64,000 bases of DNA from Ulota crispa (GCA_963920765.1 OY987244.1:23664358-23728357); one strand, 5' to 3'. Shown: positions 26,043 to 39,039, counted from the stretch's first letter. Numbers and translations: made by a program. The notes: generated by a model from the letters alone, not told the origin.

Positions 26043-26191
26043 TAGTAGAAAATTGCGTTGGAACTCGCATTTTCATATCATGTAGTTTTTGTTGAGTTCC
26101 TTGTTTCCAGCGCAAAATTTGCGTTGGAAATAAGGAACTCAACAAAAACTACATGATATGAAAATGCGAGTTCCAACACAGTTTTCTACTA
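26043..26191. mobile_element. hairpin MITE with 60-bp arms
   Basis: 26043-26102 and 26132-26191 are inverted copies over about 60 bp with only two or three mismatches, separated by a 29-bp loop. The ends read TAGTAGAAAA / TTTTCTACTA. It abuts the next MITE directly. The homologous site in the right arm (near 50708) lacks it, so it inserted after the duplication or was lost from the other arm. A transcript would fold as a long hairpin. Confidence 0.75.
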
Positions 26192-26576
26192 AGGTAGGAA
26201 CTCTCATAATCGTGAGTATACCCATGGCCGTGACCTACGTCTGACACAAGTTATCATTTGAAATTAATAAATTTGGTGGTTATGGGAACTTAAGTGATGG
26301 TTATGGGTGACAAAGTGATGGTTGTAGATGACTTGCATGACGGTTTTGAGAACCCCATCCTGTTGTTTTTAGCATCTCCTACTCACGGCCCATGGATTTT
26401 TAGTGATTTTGGACTTTGAAAAACCTTTGTGAAGAAATGCTTGCAATTGAGACTATGAAATTGATCCCAATATTTTTCATTCCTTCTTGCTAATCTAGCA
26501 ATATTATTTTCAAGCTTGTTTGATCAAGGTATATACCCTATAATGCTTAGACTCATGCTTATGGGTGTTCCTACCT
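26192..26576. mobile_element. MITE, Tc1/mariner-like (385 bp)
   Basis: The ends AGGTAGGAAC / GTTCCTACCT are flanked by TA (26190-26191 and 26577-26578). It is in the same family as 857-1170 and 8640-8950; the right subterminal CATGCTTATGGGTG resembles that of 857-1170. It is absent from the matching position of the right palindrome arm. Confidence 0.75.
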
Positions 26577-28272
26577 TACTGTGTGCATCTTGAATAGGGC
26601 ATGTGATTTTTTACTAAATTTTACATTACAAGTGCTTCTTTGCATAATTTTGGAAAATCAATAAAAGTCTAAACCGAGACACATTAATTTGGAATTTACA
26701 TGAAAAGATCACACATTGTTTAAATGATATGGCCAAACTAGCTTATTGTTCTTTTCCTCTTGATTACTTTGTGTGCTATTGATTTTTGAAGGGTTCCAAA
26801 ATGATTTACATGACAGAAGGCATTGCAAAAATGACTTTCATATTTTTAATTATCTATATTGCTGACAAATTTCTTGTGTTACGTCCTAAAGAAAAAATGA
26901 ACCTTGCAGATGACCTCCAAACTCAACAAACCAAGTCATAAATATATTAAAATCAAAAAATGACATAGCGAGTTGAAACTTGTCATAAATATGAACTAGA
27001 AGCCTCATTCCAAAGTCCCTCAATCCCTCATCCTCAAAAGTAAATAAATACAGGTATAACATGCTGCATTATTTATTTAGGTCATTAATTACATAATACA
27101 GAAATCAAGTGATTCAATTTGAATCCAAAATCAAATGTTCTCTCAGTTCATATTCAATATAATGTACAAAACTTTTCAATTTCAAAATTGTGTACCCCAT
27201 AAGACAATGAAATTTGCCTGGTAGTAGGGATAACTCTGAACCTACATTGCTTGAAGAATTGTCAACCTACCTTAGGGGTAGTTCACACTACATCCCACAT
27301 CCCATCTCTAAGGTAGTTCACACTACATCCCACATCCCATCTCAAGTCACAACACAATGCAAGATCCCAACTTTGTTGAGTTACAAGCAAAAAGGAGCAC
27401 TAAAGATACCCATGAATATTTTCTAAAATATATATTGGTGACACTTGGGCTCATACAAAATGGCCTCACACAAATCTTGAGTGAAGTCCCACCCTCTTGA
27501 CACCAAAACTTCCAAAAAGTGCTGGGATGTGGGACCTCGTGTGACTTGTCAAGTTCAAACTTTTGGCTCTCAAAAGTTGGATTCTGATATTTCTGTGGGA
27601 CATAGTGTGCACCATCCCTTAGCATATCCTAGATGAACAAATCACATGTCCATGATTGGAGATTCAGTATTTCGTCTGTTCAATTTAACTTCTCAAAACC
27701 CCAAATATTCTAGCAACATTTTATTGAGACTCACAAAACATCTTGCCCTCATCTCCTCCAACAGTTTTCAAATATTCATCAAATGTCATGATTGCTCAAA
27801 AGTAAAGAAAATTGGTTGTATCCTAACCCTATCCCGTACACTCATTTAAAAACTTTTCATGAATGAATTCCTCATTTATTAAATTTGAAGCTTCCACCTT
27901 CAGTCAGAAAGTACCGAAAGAGTACAGAGTATCAGGACTCAAGTTACCACGGCAATGTCCATGCCAAAAAACATCAACATTTGGCATAAATTGCTTAAGT
28001 AGTAATATAAACTACACTAAAAAGACCTAAGATCTTAAAATGCTTTCTCAAAACATCAGAAGGGCCAGACTTCGTCACTTAGGTCTCAAAACTCCTCCTA
28101 CCTCACTAAAGAAACCATGTTTGGATATCTTCTGAATGCAAAAAAACGGAATGGCCCACCAAATTGATGACGAGCAAAATTACAACGCACAAGCTCTAGT
28201 AGGAAAAAGTCTAAAAAAACATGGCAGCTCTAACCTAATAGATATAGAATCTAGCACAACCATGGGCGGCTT
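26577..28272. repeat. outer flank of left arm, 3' side of POD1 copy A
   Basis: This is non-coding DNA homologous to 49022-50700 in inverted orientation. Matching examples are the CAAAACATCAGAAGGGCCAG segment near 28051, CTGAAGGTGGAAGC near 27896 (complement) and the TTCTCTCA segment near 27139. It also contains a local ~40-bp tandem duplication at 27280-27345 (AGTTCACACTACATCCCACA twice). No gene is seen. Confidence 0.7.
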
Positions 28273-31200
28273 TCAATCTGCATGCGCATGATGGCCTTCT
28301 TTGTGTTTGCACCGTCTCAAATACCACGCAGCATGCATCTGCAACCCTAAACCAACTAGTATCTTCAAGGCTAGAAGAATGATATACGTGCCTCCACCAA
28401 GAATAACAACGCCAGCAATTCTATGTAGAAATAGTCCTTGAGGAAGAAATGTCGCATACAATGGAATCAAGACCCTCAGTACCTGTACCAAAAAATCCAG
28501 CACATGAAACAATTACTTACACTGCATTCCAAGAGGTACCAAATCAGACACATTTGTAACTATAGCTTTCTCTAACAATCCAACCGATTCTAAAAAGTAC
28601 AAAACTTTAAGTAAAAGAACACAATCTTACAAAACGACTGAAGTTTGGTCTCATCCCACTTCAGATATCAATTGGCAGAATGTAATATAAAAAAACAAAA
28701 AACAAAAAACAAAAATTGAGCCACAAGTAACAGAGTTAAGCGCGGTACACATTCCGAAAAGCGACATGCTCCAATTTGAATCTACATTCAAATTAAAGTC
28801 TAGGCTTGCTCACCACACAGGCAGGGGCAAGCGGTACAAAGTGAAGTGTCTTGTGCACTTCGTGTGATTGACTATTCAGTGTCTGCACCAGACATAAGCA
28901 CATCACACAACCAAATGAAACATCACATCCTGTGATTCATACAGCCTAATTAAGGGAACTCCATACATCCACTGCTGGAGAAGAGCCCATCGACACACAG
29001 ACTTGCCGGAACTCATCTTTATGCTCCCTTCGCAATCCCTTCTTCCAACACATTTTCTTCTTCAAAACGAACAACCATCTCAACTAAGAACCACAAGCGA
29101 AAATGCCAAGTGCAAACACACAACTAAAGCCAGATGTATATATTCTAGAGGCTTTAACAACCAAGGCCTGCCCACTTACCTGCTTGCAAAGAGCTTGGAG
29201 AAATTCTGAATATGCTCCAGGTTTTATCTCGTTGAATTTTGCCAAAAATGAATGCTTGATTACATCAACAAGAACTTCGCACAAGAACACCATCCCTGCA
29301 TTCTGCACCCGCTCAAATTCGCCACTTTGTTCAAAAGTAACCCCAGAAACAACCAGAAATACAACCGACACGTGCAGTCGGAAGAGATACGTATGTAAGC
29401 AGGCATATAACTTTAGGATGGAAGATACAGCCGCGACGGACCAGAAAGGGCAAAGAAATACGCACATAAGCAAAGTTCCACAGCCAGAAGCCCTCGCTAT
29501 TCTGAATGTTCTGAGCCAACACAAATAGCAAATGCGCCATGATGTGAAATCGCTCCACTGTGTCTGTTCATCAAACCACCATCCTGTCAGGTCCATCAGT
29601 CCAACAACAAACATATATTTCCAACTAGATTCAGGGGCCATCACGGAGATCAAAATGTAACCCCTTCCAAGCTCAACACGATGGATTTCCTCACGTTGAG
29701 TAGAAACAACACCGTACCGTGATAAGCCATCTTGTGAAGATTCTCCTTTCCCACCCGCTTGAAGACATTACTCTTGATTTCCGCAAAATTGTTCGAAATC
29801 AGGAGTGTCAGCAGCGCATTGTTCTGGGAGTTGATAGCTGCTGAAACTGTGATGGCTTGCGACATAATCACGAGAGAGTGAACCAGTGCATACTGCAGTC
29901 AAGGAGATCATTCGTCATAGTAATCATACTCTCAGGAAATTCAGCACCTGCTTGCAAATGACGGCACAAATCCTGCTCTACTAGTAGGAGGCGCCAAAAT
30001 AACAATCCGGCCATTGTATCACCTTAACAAACTTCTATAAACTGCTCAAGGAGAAGAGAAAAACCAAGAAATTATAACCGTCACTCAATTTTTTCGTGCA
30101 TACGTCCCTTATATACCATACCAAGTACTACTCGAAAGGATATGAAAAGACACAATGGCGATGCTCTGGTCCAAACAAAATTGAGCCCACTGCTTGATCA
30201 GCCTCTCAGGCGGGCACTCCCCAATAGCCACGGCAGAGTTCAGAAGGATCTGAAGCACGTCACCTCCAAAAGATTGACATAGCTTGTCAAAGATCTGCAT
30301 CGCATCCACATGTGTTGGCCGAAGCACGAGTGAAAGTGGAGCCTTGTATGGGAAATTCTTCAGTCAAAACGCAAAAGCAGTACAATGCACAACCCGAGAG
30401 GAGGGCCGAGTCGTGAGTACTGAATATAAACAACTAAAATCATCACATTAATCAAGCTCCTCTGCCAACCACTGTCCACAATAGAAAACGCTGCTAAAAA
30501 ATACAGACCTCAAGAACGTTGAAGACAACATACAGCTTGATTGTGGCTTGCCCTCGAATGTAATGATATATGAAGCTGATATCTGCACTTCCACGTCATA
30601 GTAAGCACCTCGATGTAACTGTGTTCTTCGAAACAGGAGCTAATTCAAGAAATGCAAACATCATGTACATTCTACATCCTTATTAACGAGTATTGAGGCA
30701 TCGAATTGTAACCCACTTAATATCCTTCTAGGTGGCAAGTCTCTAAATTTTCTGCCGTCAATACCAACCACGAACCTAGCAAAGCGAAGAAAATATACCA
30801 GCCTGCTGAAGAACCGCCACACCCAGCACGAGGATGATCAAAGAAGCAAAATCGGACAATTCAGCAGCATATGGTCTCTGAAACTGCCTGCCTCAACAAC
30901 TCCACTTTAATTGCATGGGTGAAATCTGTGAGCGAGACCTTATACACACTCCCATTTTTGGTATAATTGATCATTTCAAAGGACAAACAACACTGCAAGT
31001 GCAAGTAACCATTTACCATTCATTGGTTCAATTAAGTAAGTCTTCGGGAAACAAGCCCTTATATAATGTGAAAAACAAGAATACACACACCAAAAGACGA
31101 GTTAAAGTAAGCAGAAATGACCATTCCGTACAAATATGACTCTAAACATCTGCAATACTGCCGTCATTAATCAATTCTCTATTTACTATGGCGTTTGATG

Positions 31201-33355
31201 TGCAGCCACAGTGTCGCACTAACCATTTAATAGACTACGTTGCACCATAGTCGCAGAGCTTTAGATACACAGAACCCATCAACCAAAAACTCAGGGTAAG
31301 AGGATCACCTCCAATGCAAGATCCGCTGCCAGAGGGACATTATGATCCTAGCTGGCAAAACTGTGAATAGGGAAAGAAACGAGTCCAAACACACAAAAAA
31401 TCCCACATCGATCAGCTGCACCCATTCCCAACCCCGCAAACAAATCATCAGTACTTGCCCTGCATAACTGAATCCTGCAACACCGAAGCTGTTTCATTCC
31501 TAGTTACTTCGACCGATTGATTATGAAATTGTCATTTCAGGGACATTGGTTTCAAACACTGGTCTCACGGATTGGATGCAAGCTACAGAACAACGTGACT
31601 CATGGCCTCTTGATGACCAAAATCTAGAGAAACATGCAGGCTGTACTACACCGGGATACATGAAACTTTCAATACTTCACTGCGCACCAGCTCACATCTC
31701 CATGGAACGTGAAACATCGTGTTATATATACGCTCCCGCCTCTGTTGTATTCCAGCTGATGAATGACGCTCGGACATGCTCCCCCTCTCGACTTCTCCTC
31801 GCAGATAATTTATTGGTGATACGTCCACCACTGCTGGATCTGTTCACATTTCTTGTGCTTCAATCAAAGCTCACACACAGAATCTCTCCGGTAAAGTAGA
31901 AAGCGTAAAGAGAAGGACGCACTCACTTCTGAAACTCTTAAACTCATGTCAATATTTTAGATTTGTCGTTGAACTCACTAACACCAAACTATGCATTACA
32001 ACTCAAAATTCATGTTAACACGACTGTCCAGCCAGACAGGCTCAAGATCATTTACCGTTCTCATTAGCATGACCACAGAACACACGGAACTATGCTACAG
32101 AAACCACAAGCACTAATGTGTTCACAAAATCATAGCTCCCGAATGACTTCAAATACAACTCTGCCGTAGGAAAGACATTCTTCATAGACCTAAAATACAC
32201 TTAAGAAAGAAAATCGTTATTACGTTCAAAGGCGCATTGAAACATTGTGCAATTGCTTACCAGCACGACGGTAGTGATTTGAACATACTGATTGCCACTG
32301 TTCGATGGGATGGAACGCTTACATTCTGAATTGGCAGCCATTAACCTCTCCCACTCTGTCAAATGTGGAGTGTCATAGCTTGATAACGGAGGTCGAACCG
32401 GGATTCTGTGGCCCGACGGCGGCTCAATCACTTCAACGTGCCCTAGGTAGCTGGGATCCGGAACCGGTTTCTGTTTTTTGAAGGAAACTACTTTTGTCAT
32501 CGTAGGCTTTGCCCCGACCACGTCAACTCCATTTTCTTGCTCGGGACAGTCGGCCAGTTTCTCCACGACCCGCTGCCTGAGCTCTGGAAACACAGGCTCT
32601 ATTTGGCTTTCACCTCGAGGACTGTAACCTAATATACTGTTCATACCAGCAGCAGCAACAGGAGACGTCCGGCCCGACAATCGACCTTTCGGAGACGCAG
32701 CCGAGGGCAAACGTCCGTCAGTTGAAGACGTTTCGACTTCGGCCGCATCAACAATTGCAGGACGATTTTCATGCGCCGAGCACAGGTTTGTAGGCCTGTT
32801 CCGCTCGTCTACGGAATCATTCGTCAACAGAAGCAATCCAGTCGGCCGCGGCACGCCCGTGGCCAAATTCCGCAACGACTCTGAGCTAGGAGGAGACTTC
32901 TGACCGGATTCGCGAGCTCCGACACTTTCGAACGGAAACTCTTGCGTAGAATCTTGAAACGGAACTTCTTTGGAAGCATCACCAAAATCCAAAACGATTC
33001 TAGGTTCCAATGGCAAGTCCGCCAGAATGCCGTCCGGACGAGGCTGGATCAAATCCTTCAACGAAACAACAGTTCCCGAGGATCCGATCACCAAGCTACT
33101 ACACACAAGACCTAAAGAATTCGCCCCCGCTTCGCCCGCTGCAGAGACCGCTCCTGGTTCAAGATTCTGCACCTTGCGGCTCTTGTGCTTGCGTCGCTTG
33201 CCCTTGACCTTCGCCACCAGAGGCAACGTTGCCAGCTGCTGCTGATTTTGCTGCTGCTGCTTCCCGACCTCATCGTCGTCCCCGGAAGTGTCAACTGTCA
33301 GAAGCTCATACACAGCGCCTCCCGGCCTTCGGTACTTGCCAAAGTTGTTGTCCAT
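28273..33355 (-). CDS. POD1: POD1/TAPT1-family ER membrane protein, copy A
   Basis: Eleven minus-strand exons: 33355-32323, 31839-31688, 31415-31309, 30887-30799, 30582-30509, 30294-30154, 29892-29718, 29557-29466, 29302-29180, 28882-28814 and 28482-28273. They give 755 codons (754 aa), by the same splicing as copy B. The first exon encodes a disordered N-terminus with a Gln-rich run (about 33-40) and a basic KGKRRKHKSRK (51-61). Later exons carry the family core: RERIYNTMFHVPWRCEL, FDKLCQSFGGDV, NNFAEIKSNVFKR, VERFHIMAHLLFVLAQNI, IKHSFLAKFNEIKP and several membrane segments. Arabidopsis POD1 is an ER protein needed for pollen-tube guidance and embryo patterning; animal TAPT1 is its homologue. 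A hAT element sits 217 bp upstream of the ATG, so this copy's promoter is displaced or altered. The exon 6 donor (30154) is the least certain border. Confidence 0.9.
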
Positions 33356-33572
33356 CGCGACCACGATCGCTGCTTCCGCAGCGTCGTGACATGAATGGCA
33401 ACCTCGACCGGAGCAATGTAAGCTTGATATGGCGACCAGATTTCAAATGCGACCAGTTTTCTCAGCAACAATTGTCAGTAGGGTTTAACTTCAGTATCGA
33501 AGCGCCAGGACAACAGGGACGACGACGACGATACACGAAATCTGGAGCACAACAGCGAAGTACTGTATGAAC

Positions 33573-35326
33573 CAGGGTTTTCTTTTTGGTTTTCTCACCG
33601 ATGCTTTATGCCGGGGCCACACTGAAATAAAAACCGGCTGTTTGCACAGGCGGTTTTCTAAACCGCCAGTTCCAGCAGCCGGTTTTTATAATTTGGGCCA
33701 CACAAGACTTTTGGGTTTCACAATGCCTTTTCAGTTTTCAGCAATTTCCACCTAGTTTCAGCAACTCAAGGCGCCTTCAGCATCTGGTTCACATTAACTT
33801 AACCTCTAAAGGACCAATCAAAGTTTTCACCAAAATTTTTTCAAATTTTAGAGCATCAACCAAATTTGAAAACAAATGCATGTTTATGTATATGTGATCT
33901 TGTAGAAGAATGGTTTTAGAAGATGTGGAAAAAATTTCAAAGTTTTCCATTGGGTGGATTGGAAGTTAGATTGGTTTGAATATTCAAAAATTTCTTGTGA
34001 AAAAGAGGATAGCTACCCTTCAGAAGGTGAAATTCTTAAGGAAAAAAGGCCATGTGGGTGGTGCTTCTCTAAATTCCTTATTCCACCTAAGTAAAGTACA
34101 TGTCAAAAAAGTTTTAAATCATTTGGAGTTGTATAACATATGGAAAATAATTAGTAAGTGAAAAGAAGTAGAGAATGATTCAAAACACTAAATTGTTAAG
34201 AATTTAATTATTGAAATGAAAAATGTCAATCCCAACAGTCAAAATGTTGTCATAAACAATATTCATCATTTGGTTTTGTTTTTTTTCCAAAATGTTGAAA
34301 ATTGAGTATAATAAAGGACTTCAAAGTTTATTTTGGAGTAGAGAATCCATAACTGCCTGCAAACAAGAAATCCTCATAACTTTCAATCTCCTAAACCAAT
34401 TTAGAGTTTTTGTTTTTGAAAAAATTTACTTTTAAAAATCTGCCCAAGCTGCCCAACAAAAGTAAAAAAACAACATATAAGGCCATAACTTTTTACTCAT
34501 AATTCCAAATGTCATGAAACTTAATGCATATGAAAGATAAACCTTGTCCCCACATTCTATTAAGATTTCAGCCTAAAATATGAAAAGATTCAATCACAAG
34601 TACTTGCCTAAAATTGCTAAGTTTCTAAAAAAAGGGGTGTGGTCCTTTAGGGTTAATTCTTTGAAAATTGGAGCGAGGGACTCAACATAAATGGGAGACA
34701 TGGAGTGAGAAAGTGCCTTTTGGCACTTCCACAAGAATAACTTTTATTAAAAAAATCACCATGGAAGGAACTGCCGGTTTGAAGGCTCTAGAAACTGCCG
34801 GTTTGAGCTGGAAGCTGGAATTGGAAAAGTGACTCTGAAAGTGAGGAATCTCATTTGAAAAGTCAATCTGCCTTCCAAACGGGCAATTTTTTGCCTTGTG
34901 TGGCCTGGCATTGAGTGTCATTTTTTGAAAATGGTTTGTAGCTTACTGGCTCCATCCCTAATTTGGTTGGAGGTGAAGGTGGCCCTAATGCATGTGTTTT
35001 TGGAGCATCATGGGATTTTTTTAGCTAAAAAATATTCATTGGTCATTTTTTGAAAACATCCAAATAACTATTGCCATTATTTAAGTATTGTGTTGAATTG
35101 GATTAGGCAACACCTCAAAAAGATTAAAACGCTCAAGTAATTTTAAAATGATGGCATCAATTTTCAATTTGATAAGGATTTTATGATAGCCTAGGCTACA
35201 ACACAATTTTCAATATTGCAATCTGGCATTCTTTGAAAAAAACTCCCCTTTTTTTCCTATAGGCCTGAAGCTAGACTTTTTTTTTAAGGCAATTGGGCCT
35301 TAAATTGCCCAAAAAAAAAAACACTA
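33573..35326. mobile_element. non-autonomous hAT element (1,754 bp) with 8-bp target duplication
   Basis: GTATGAAC occurs at both borders (33565-33572 and 35327-35334). The left end CAGGGTTTTCTTTTTGG and the reverse-complemented right end TAGTGTTTTTTTTTTTGG show the C/T first-base asymmetry known from Ac-type hAT elements. Near both ends are repeated AACCGGC/AAACCGCC and CTGCCGGTTTGA motifs, like hAT subterminal repeats. The matching position in the right palindrome arm (43726-43733, minus-strand reading) has a single GTATGAAC and no insert, i.e. an empty site. No transposase frame remains. A TTAA element is nested inside. Confidence 0.85.
33803..34652. mobile_element. TTAA-flanked piggyBac-like element nested in the hAT (850 bp)
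   Basis: TTAA lies at 33799-33802 and 34653-34656. The ends are CCTCTAAAGGACCA and, reverse-complemented, CCCTAAAGGACCAC. Non-coding. It inserted into the hAT element, so it is the younger of the two. Confidence 0.75.
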
Positions 35327-35469
35327 GTATGAACACACCATCCAGACCTCCGTAATAATTTATTCCCCTCCATAATACTTATCCCCCTCCGTAATATAAC
35401 ACTCTTTTGCTCTTCTACCAAACCCTAGGCCAGAACAGAAGATACTATTAATTTAAGGTGGTGTGCTCA

Positions 35470-36290
35470 TAAATTGTCCATTTGAGGGCTCATCCACCTT
35501 TTTCATGGTTTTTTTTGTGGATGGGGGAATTTTTAGTTTTTTTTCAAACAAAGAGAAATAGGTGCGGAATGTAACACAAGCTAGTCGTTTCATATAGATT
35601 TTTTGAAGCATTTTTGAATTACTTATGAATTCTCAAAGTGCATGTGTCATAGGTCCCTATTTATTTCTAACCCTAAACCTTCCAAAAATTGTTCACATGC
35701 AAGTGGTGAAGAGATTTGGGGACGCAAAGAGACTGATTGGCTCTTGCAATTGAAAACACCTTTTCCTCCATGCATTCAATGACTTGTAAGAGGTCAATTT
35801 AAGAACCACCGGTGCACCATTTTACTACAAGCTACCCAAGCGGTTCAAAATGAATGAGCAATTTTAGAGCAAACTACCTTAGGTAGCTTGAAAAGCAACA
35901 ACCTAAGGGCTGATCTGCTTTTTCATGGCCTTGGCAAGACATTAAGACTTTTTGTCTAATTTTCAGACAAAGAGAAATGAATGTTACATGTAACACAATT
36001 ATTTCATATTTTTTGAAACATTGTTGAATTGTTGATGAATTTTCATAGCTTTTGGTAATAGGTACCTATTTGTGATTCTAGGTTTTTTATAAACCGTTCC
36101 CTTCCAACTTATAACAAGATGAGGTGAAACCAAGGAGCTAGTGTGATTAGCTCTTGTAGTAAAAAAACACCTCTTCCTTTAAGACAAAGGAGGAGGGCCC
36201 ATTCAAGAACCACCTCATATTCATTCTTGGGCTACCTATGGAATGCTTTATCTATGAGGGAACACAATTTGAGCTACTACCTCTAAATGC
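35470..36290 (+). repeat. two tandem-placed copies of a ~350-400-bp repeat
   Basis: 35470-35830 and 35915-36290 are diverged copies of one unit. Landmarks are TTTTCATGG, then CAAAGAGAAAT, TTTTTTGAA(A/G)CAT, GACTCTTGCA-like GGCTCTTGCAAT, and a closing ACACCT(C/T)TTCC. A third copy lies at 39040-39400 and an inverted copy at 42900-43235, the last being the palindrome partner of 35915-36290. Confidence 0.65.
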
Positions 36291-36427
36291 CCAAGGCACC
36301 CGATTCAAGTGTTCAAAAACCTTTGAAACCTTTATGAAGGCAAAGCTTTTGCTTGTTTTGATTTATTTTAGAGAAGTTTTGGTTTGAAGTTAGCTTCATT
36401 TTTATAATTTAACCCTTAACTCCTTAA

Positions 36428-37635
36428 CATCTAAGGGACTCAAAATGCGCCCTTCTAAATTTTATTCAATGATGTCCAAAGTTTCTTCAAGATTTTATTT
36501 ATTGGTTACTATTATTTTTTAAATCTTGTTGAAGTCTTGTTTCAGCATCAAGAGTCTAATTTTGAAAACAAATTAACATGATTTGTGTATTCAATATTTT
36601 GTGCAAGGGTGGCTATTGCAAATCTTCACTTTCTAGTGTTGAAGGCTCTTGGAAATGAGCCTCAAGTACACTAAAACTTAGAGAAAAAATCACATTAAAA
36701 ATTCAATTCAAAAATTTGTAGAATAGATTTTGAGAAGCCGTAAATTGATTGGGGTTGTACATGTTATACTTTACATACTCAAATTTTTTTGGTACCCTCA
36801 TCTTTAGGTTTGAGATGCAAAAAAAAGATTGAAAGGCTTCAATTCACTTTTGCAATTTTAACACCCTCATGATCAAACATTATAATTTTTCAATCCATAC
36901 AATGACTCACAAAATTGAGTCAGTATTTACTATTACTTCATTTTAATCTGCCATATTAATTGCGTTATTAGAAATTTTCATGTGTCATTAAAGGTAGATT
37001 AAAGGTATCCAAGCATCTACTAATACATGGAAATTTTAATGAAAAATCTGCAAAGACGTTTAAGATGTTTCATCAAAAGAGAGTCACTTGTTGACTCAAT
37101 TTTGGTCTTGCATGTTTGTATCTCCATCTCCTCCTTACATTGACAATACCTCATAGAATTTAAATTTAGCAATGAGTGTTGTAAGTAGGAAAGAGTGTTC
37201 CTTCTCCTTTTCTAATAGAATATTGAACTTTTAATTGTTAGTTTGCAAGTAGGAATGGTTTTGAGAGACTCCATACCCACCCACAAACTAAAACTTCTCA
37301 TAATATTCATTTCAATATTTAAACAAATGATTCAAAAGTTCACTCAGACAAATAAGTCTAAAGAACCAATTTTAATACAAAAAAAATAAAAAAAGAGTCA
37401 TTTTTAAAGAAATTTTGAGCTGCCCAGGCTGCCTAGAGTTTTTAAAAAACAACATATCATGCAAGTACTTTTGAACCATGTAGTCAAAAGTTATAAAAAT
37501 TGTTGGACCTTAATGCTACTCCTTGGATACATCATGTACACGTGAAAGTTTCAAAGAAAAAAGAAGAAACATTCACTTATAGTGAGCTGCCCAAAATTGC
37601 TATGTTGCCAAAAACAATGCTTGGGCCTTTCGGGG
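36428..37635. mobile_element. TTAA-flanked piggyBac-like element (about 1.2 kb)
   Basis: The right end is …CCTTTCGGGG|TTAA (37636-37639), reverse-complemented CCCCGAAAGGCCCA. The left end is probably CATCTAAGGGACTC after TTAA 36424-36427; a second candidate start is CCCTTAACTCC at 36413 after TTAA 36409-36412. The interior shares the CTAATTTTGAAAA … TTCAATATTTTGTGCAAGGG segment with the 637-646-bp elements. It begins exactly where the two palindrome arms stop matching. Confidence 0.6.
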
Positions 37636-37639
37636 TTAA

Positions 37640-39039
37640 GCTTAGTTTTGAGCAATAATGTAGAAGTCCGCTTTGTTTTGGCAGCTGAAACTACCGGCGA
37701 GGAATTAGAACATTTGCTTGAGAGTGCGGTTCTTGATTTGCGTTTGCTGTGCACGAATAAGTTAGGTGGAAATCGAGTCTTGGCATTATTGTCGTCAACG
37801 TGGAAGTCAGGTTGTTTGTGAAGTAAGCTTATCACTTTGCAATTGTTCATTTTGCAAGATAAAGCCCTTTCTTGGCATCATTGTAGGGTTTCGTTTTTTT
37901 TATATTAGAGAGGGAAGCTTTGCAAGTGTTGGAGAGACTGGCAGCATGCAGGAGAGTCCAAATCGTCAAGAGGTTGTGGTATGCTTTTTTCGGACTGTAG
38001 CAATTGTTGATAGTGAAATCATCACTACAAATCACAAATGAAGAATTAGCAAGACCAAAAATTACGGTACTTTTGCTTTGATTTCCTCCTCATTCTGCCT
38101 CATGGAACTTTTGTCAGTTATTATTTCTTGTCATGTACCTCAAGCACTCTTAGCTGTTTGAAAGAAAATTATAGAAATAGTGAGGAGAATCGAAATTCTT
38201 GAGTTGCTTATGCTCTTTTGATTGTACTTCAGTCTCCACTTTATACTCAAGAAGAGAAATGACATAGTGGACAATATTGTTTTGCATGAGATTTAATGTT
38301 GGATGCAATTTTTCTGTGTAAGCTTAATTTTTATTACGCTAGCCATATTTCTCCCCAATTGTGCTTCTGAATTGAGATTCTGTAGTGTGTTAGTATTGCT
38401 TTCCTCTTACAAGCCCTTGTCCTTTCATCTTCAATGATGTGTTTGTTCAAACATCTTGACATAAGCTCTTCTAAATTCAAGGCAATGGAAGACCTACTTT
38501 ATTTTTTAAGTTTTAATTATCACTATCATTGGATCCTCTGTTTGCACATTACTAGTGCTGTCTTCTGCTTGGTTTGGTATTACTAAATACAAAACCAATG
38601 AAAGAAAAATCAAAATGAATGATTATACTTATAACATCTAAAATCACTACATGTTGGTCTAATGAAAGACCAAAAGAACTTTGTTCTAGTATTACAATGT
38701 CAATTATTGTCATGATATTATAATATCAATTATAAAAATAACAAAATTACAACAAAGTGTTGTTTTAACATTGCAATGACTAATGTTCAAACATTGTAAT
38801 TTCAATTGTTTATTGTTTCTATACAATATTAACTCTTGTAATAATGACATTATTTTAGTACAACACTAATGCATATTGAAAATACCATTATTTCAAGTTT
38901 TCATTGGAATGACTTCTATTGTTTCAAAATGGAAACAATATTATATACCACAAATGATTAAAACAATGTTGATTTACTATTGTGATACTTTGAAATTTAC
39001 AATGTATGCTTTAGAATTGTCCCCAAGATTTGGTCTAAT
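37640..39039. other. central spacer, no gene recognised
   Basis: A short GC-richer segment (37640-37825) is open on the plus strand (…AAETTGEELEHLLESAVLDL… in part) and could be an orphan exon, but I recognise no family. The rest is AT-rich, with TTGTAAT/ATTACAA-type short repeats at 38690-38860. Confidence 0.3.

Larger units (their letters stand above)
25758..36435. repeat. left arm of the decayed palindrome (inverted copy of 42720-50975)
   Basis: From about 25758 to 36435 this DNA matches 50975 down to 42720 on the other strand. The core 28161-33555 (5,395 bp) pairs with 49133-43739 at constant coordinate sum 77294, with no indel and no mismatch in the stretches I compared. Outside the core the match continues but with many substitutions and indels, on both the outer side (25758-28160) and the inner side (33556-33572 and 35327-36435). 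Insertions specific to this arm are the hairpin and MITE at 26043-26576 and the hAT element at 33573-35326. Confidence 0.92.

Noticed and set aside
29084-29653. 189-codon minus-strand frame, repeated at 47641-48210
   Set aside because: It is POD1 exons 8 and 9 read through the intron between them plus flanking intron; splicing explains the conserved parts.
32970-33570. Several plus-strand frames opposite POD1 exon 1 (and mirror frames at 43709-44324)
   Set aside because: Antisense shadows of the long GC-richer first exon; no family resemblance, and they appear in both arms only because the arms match.
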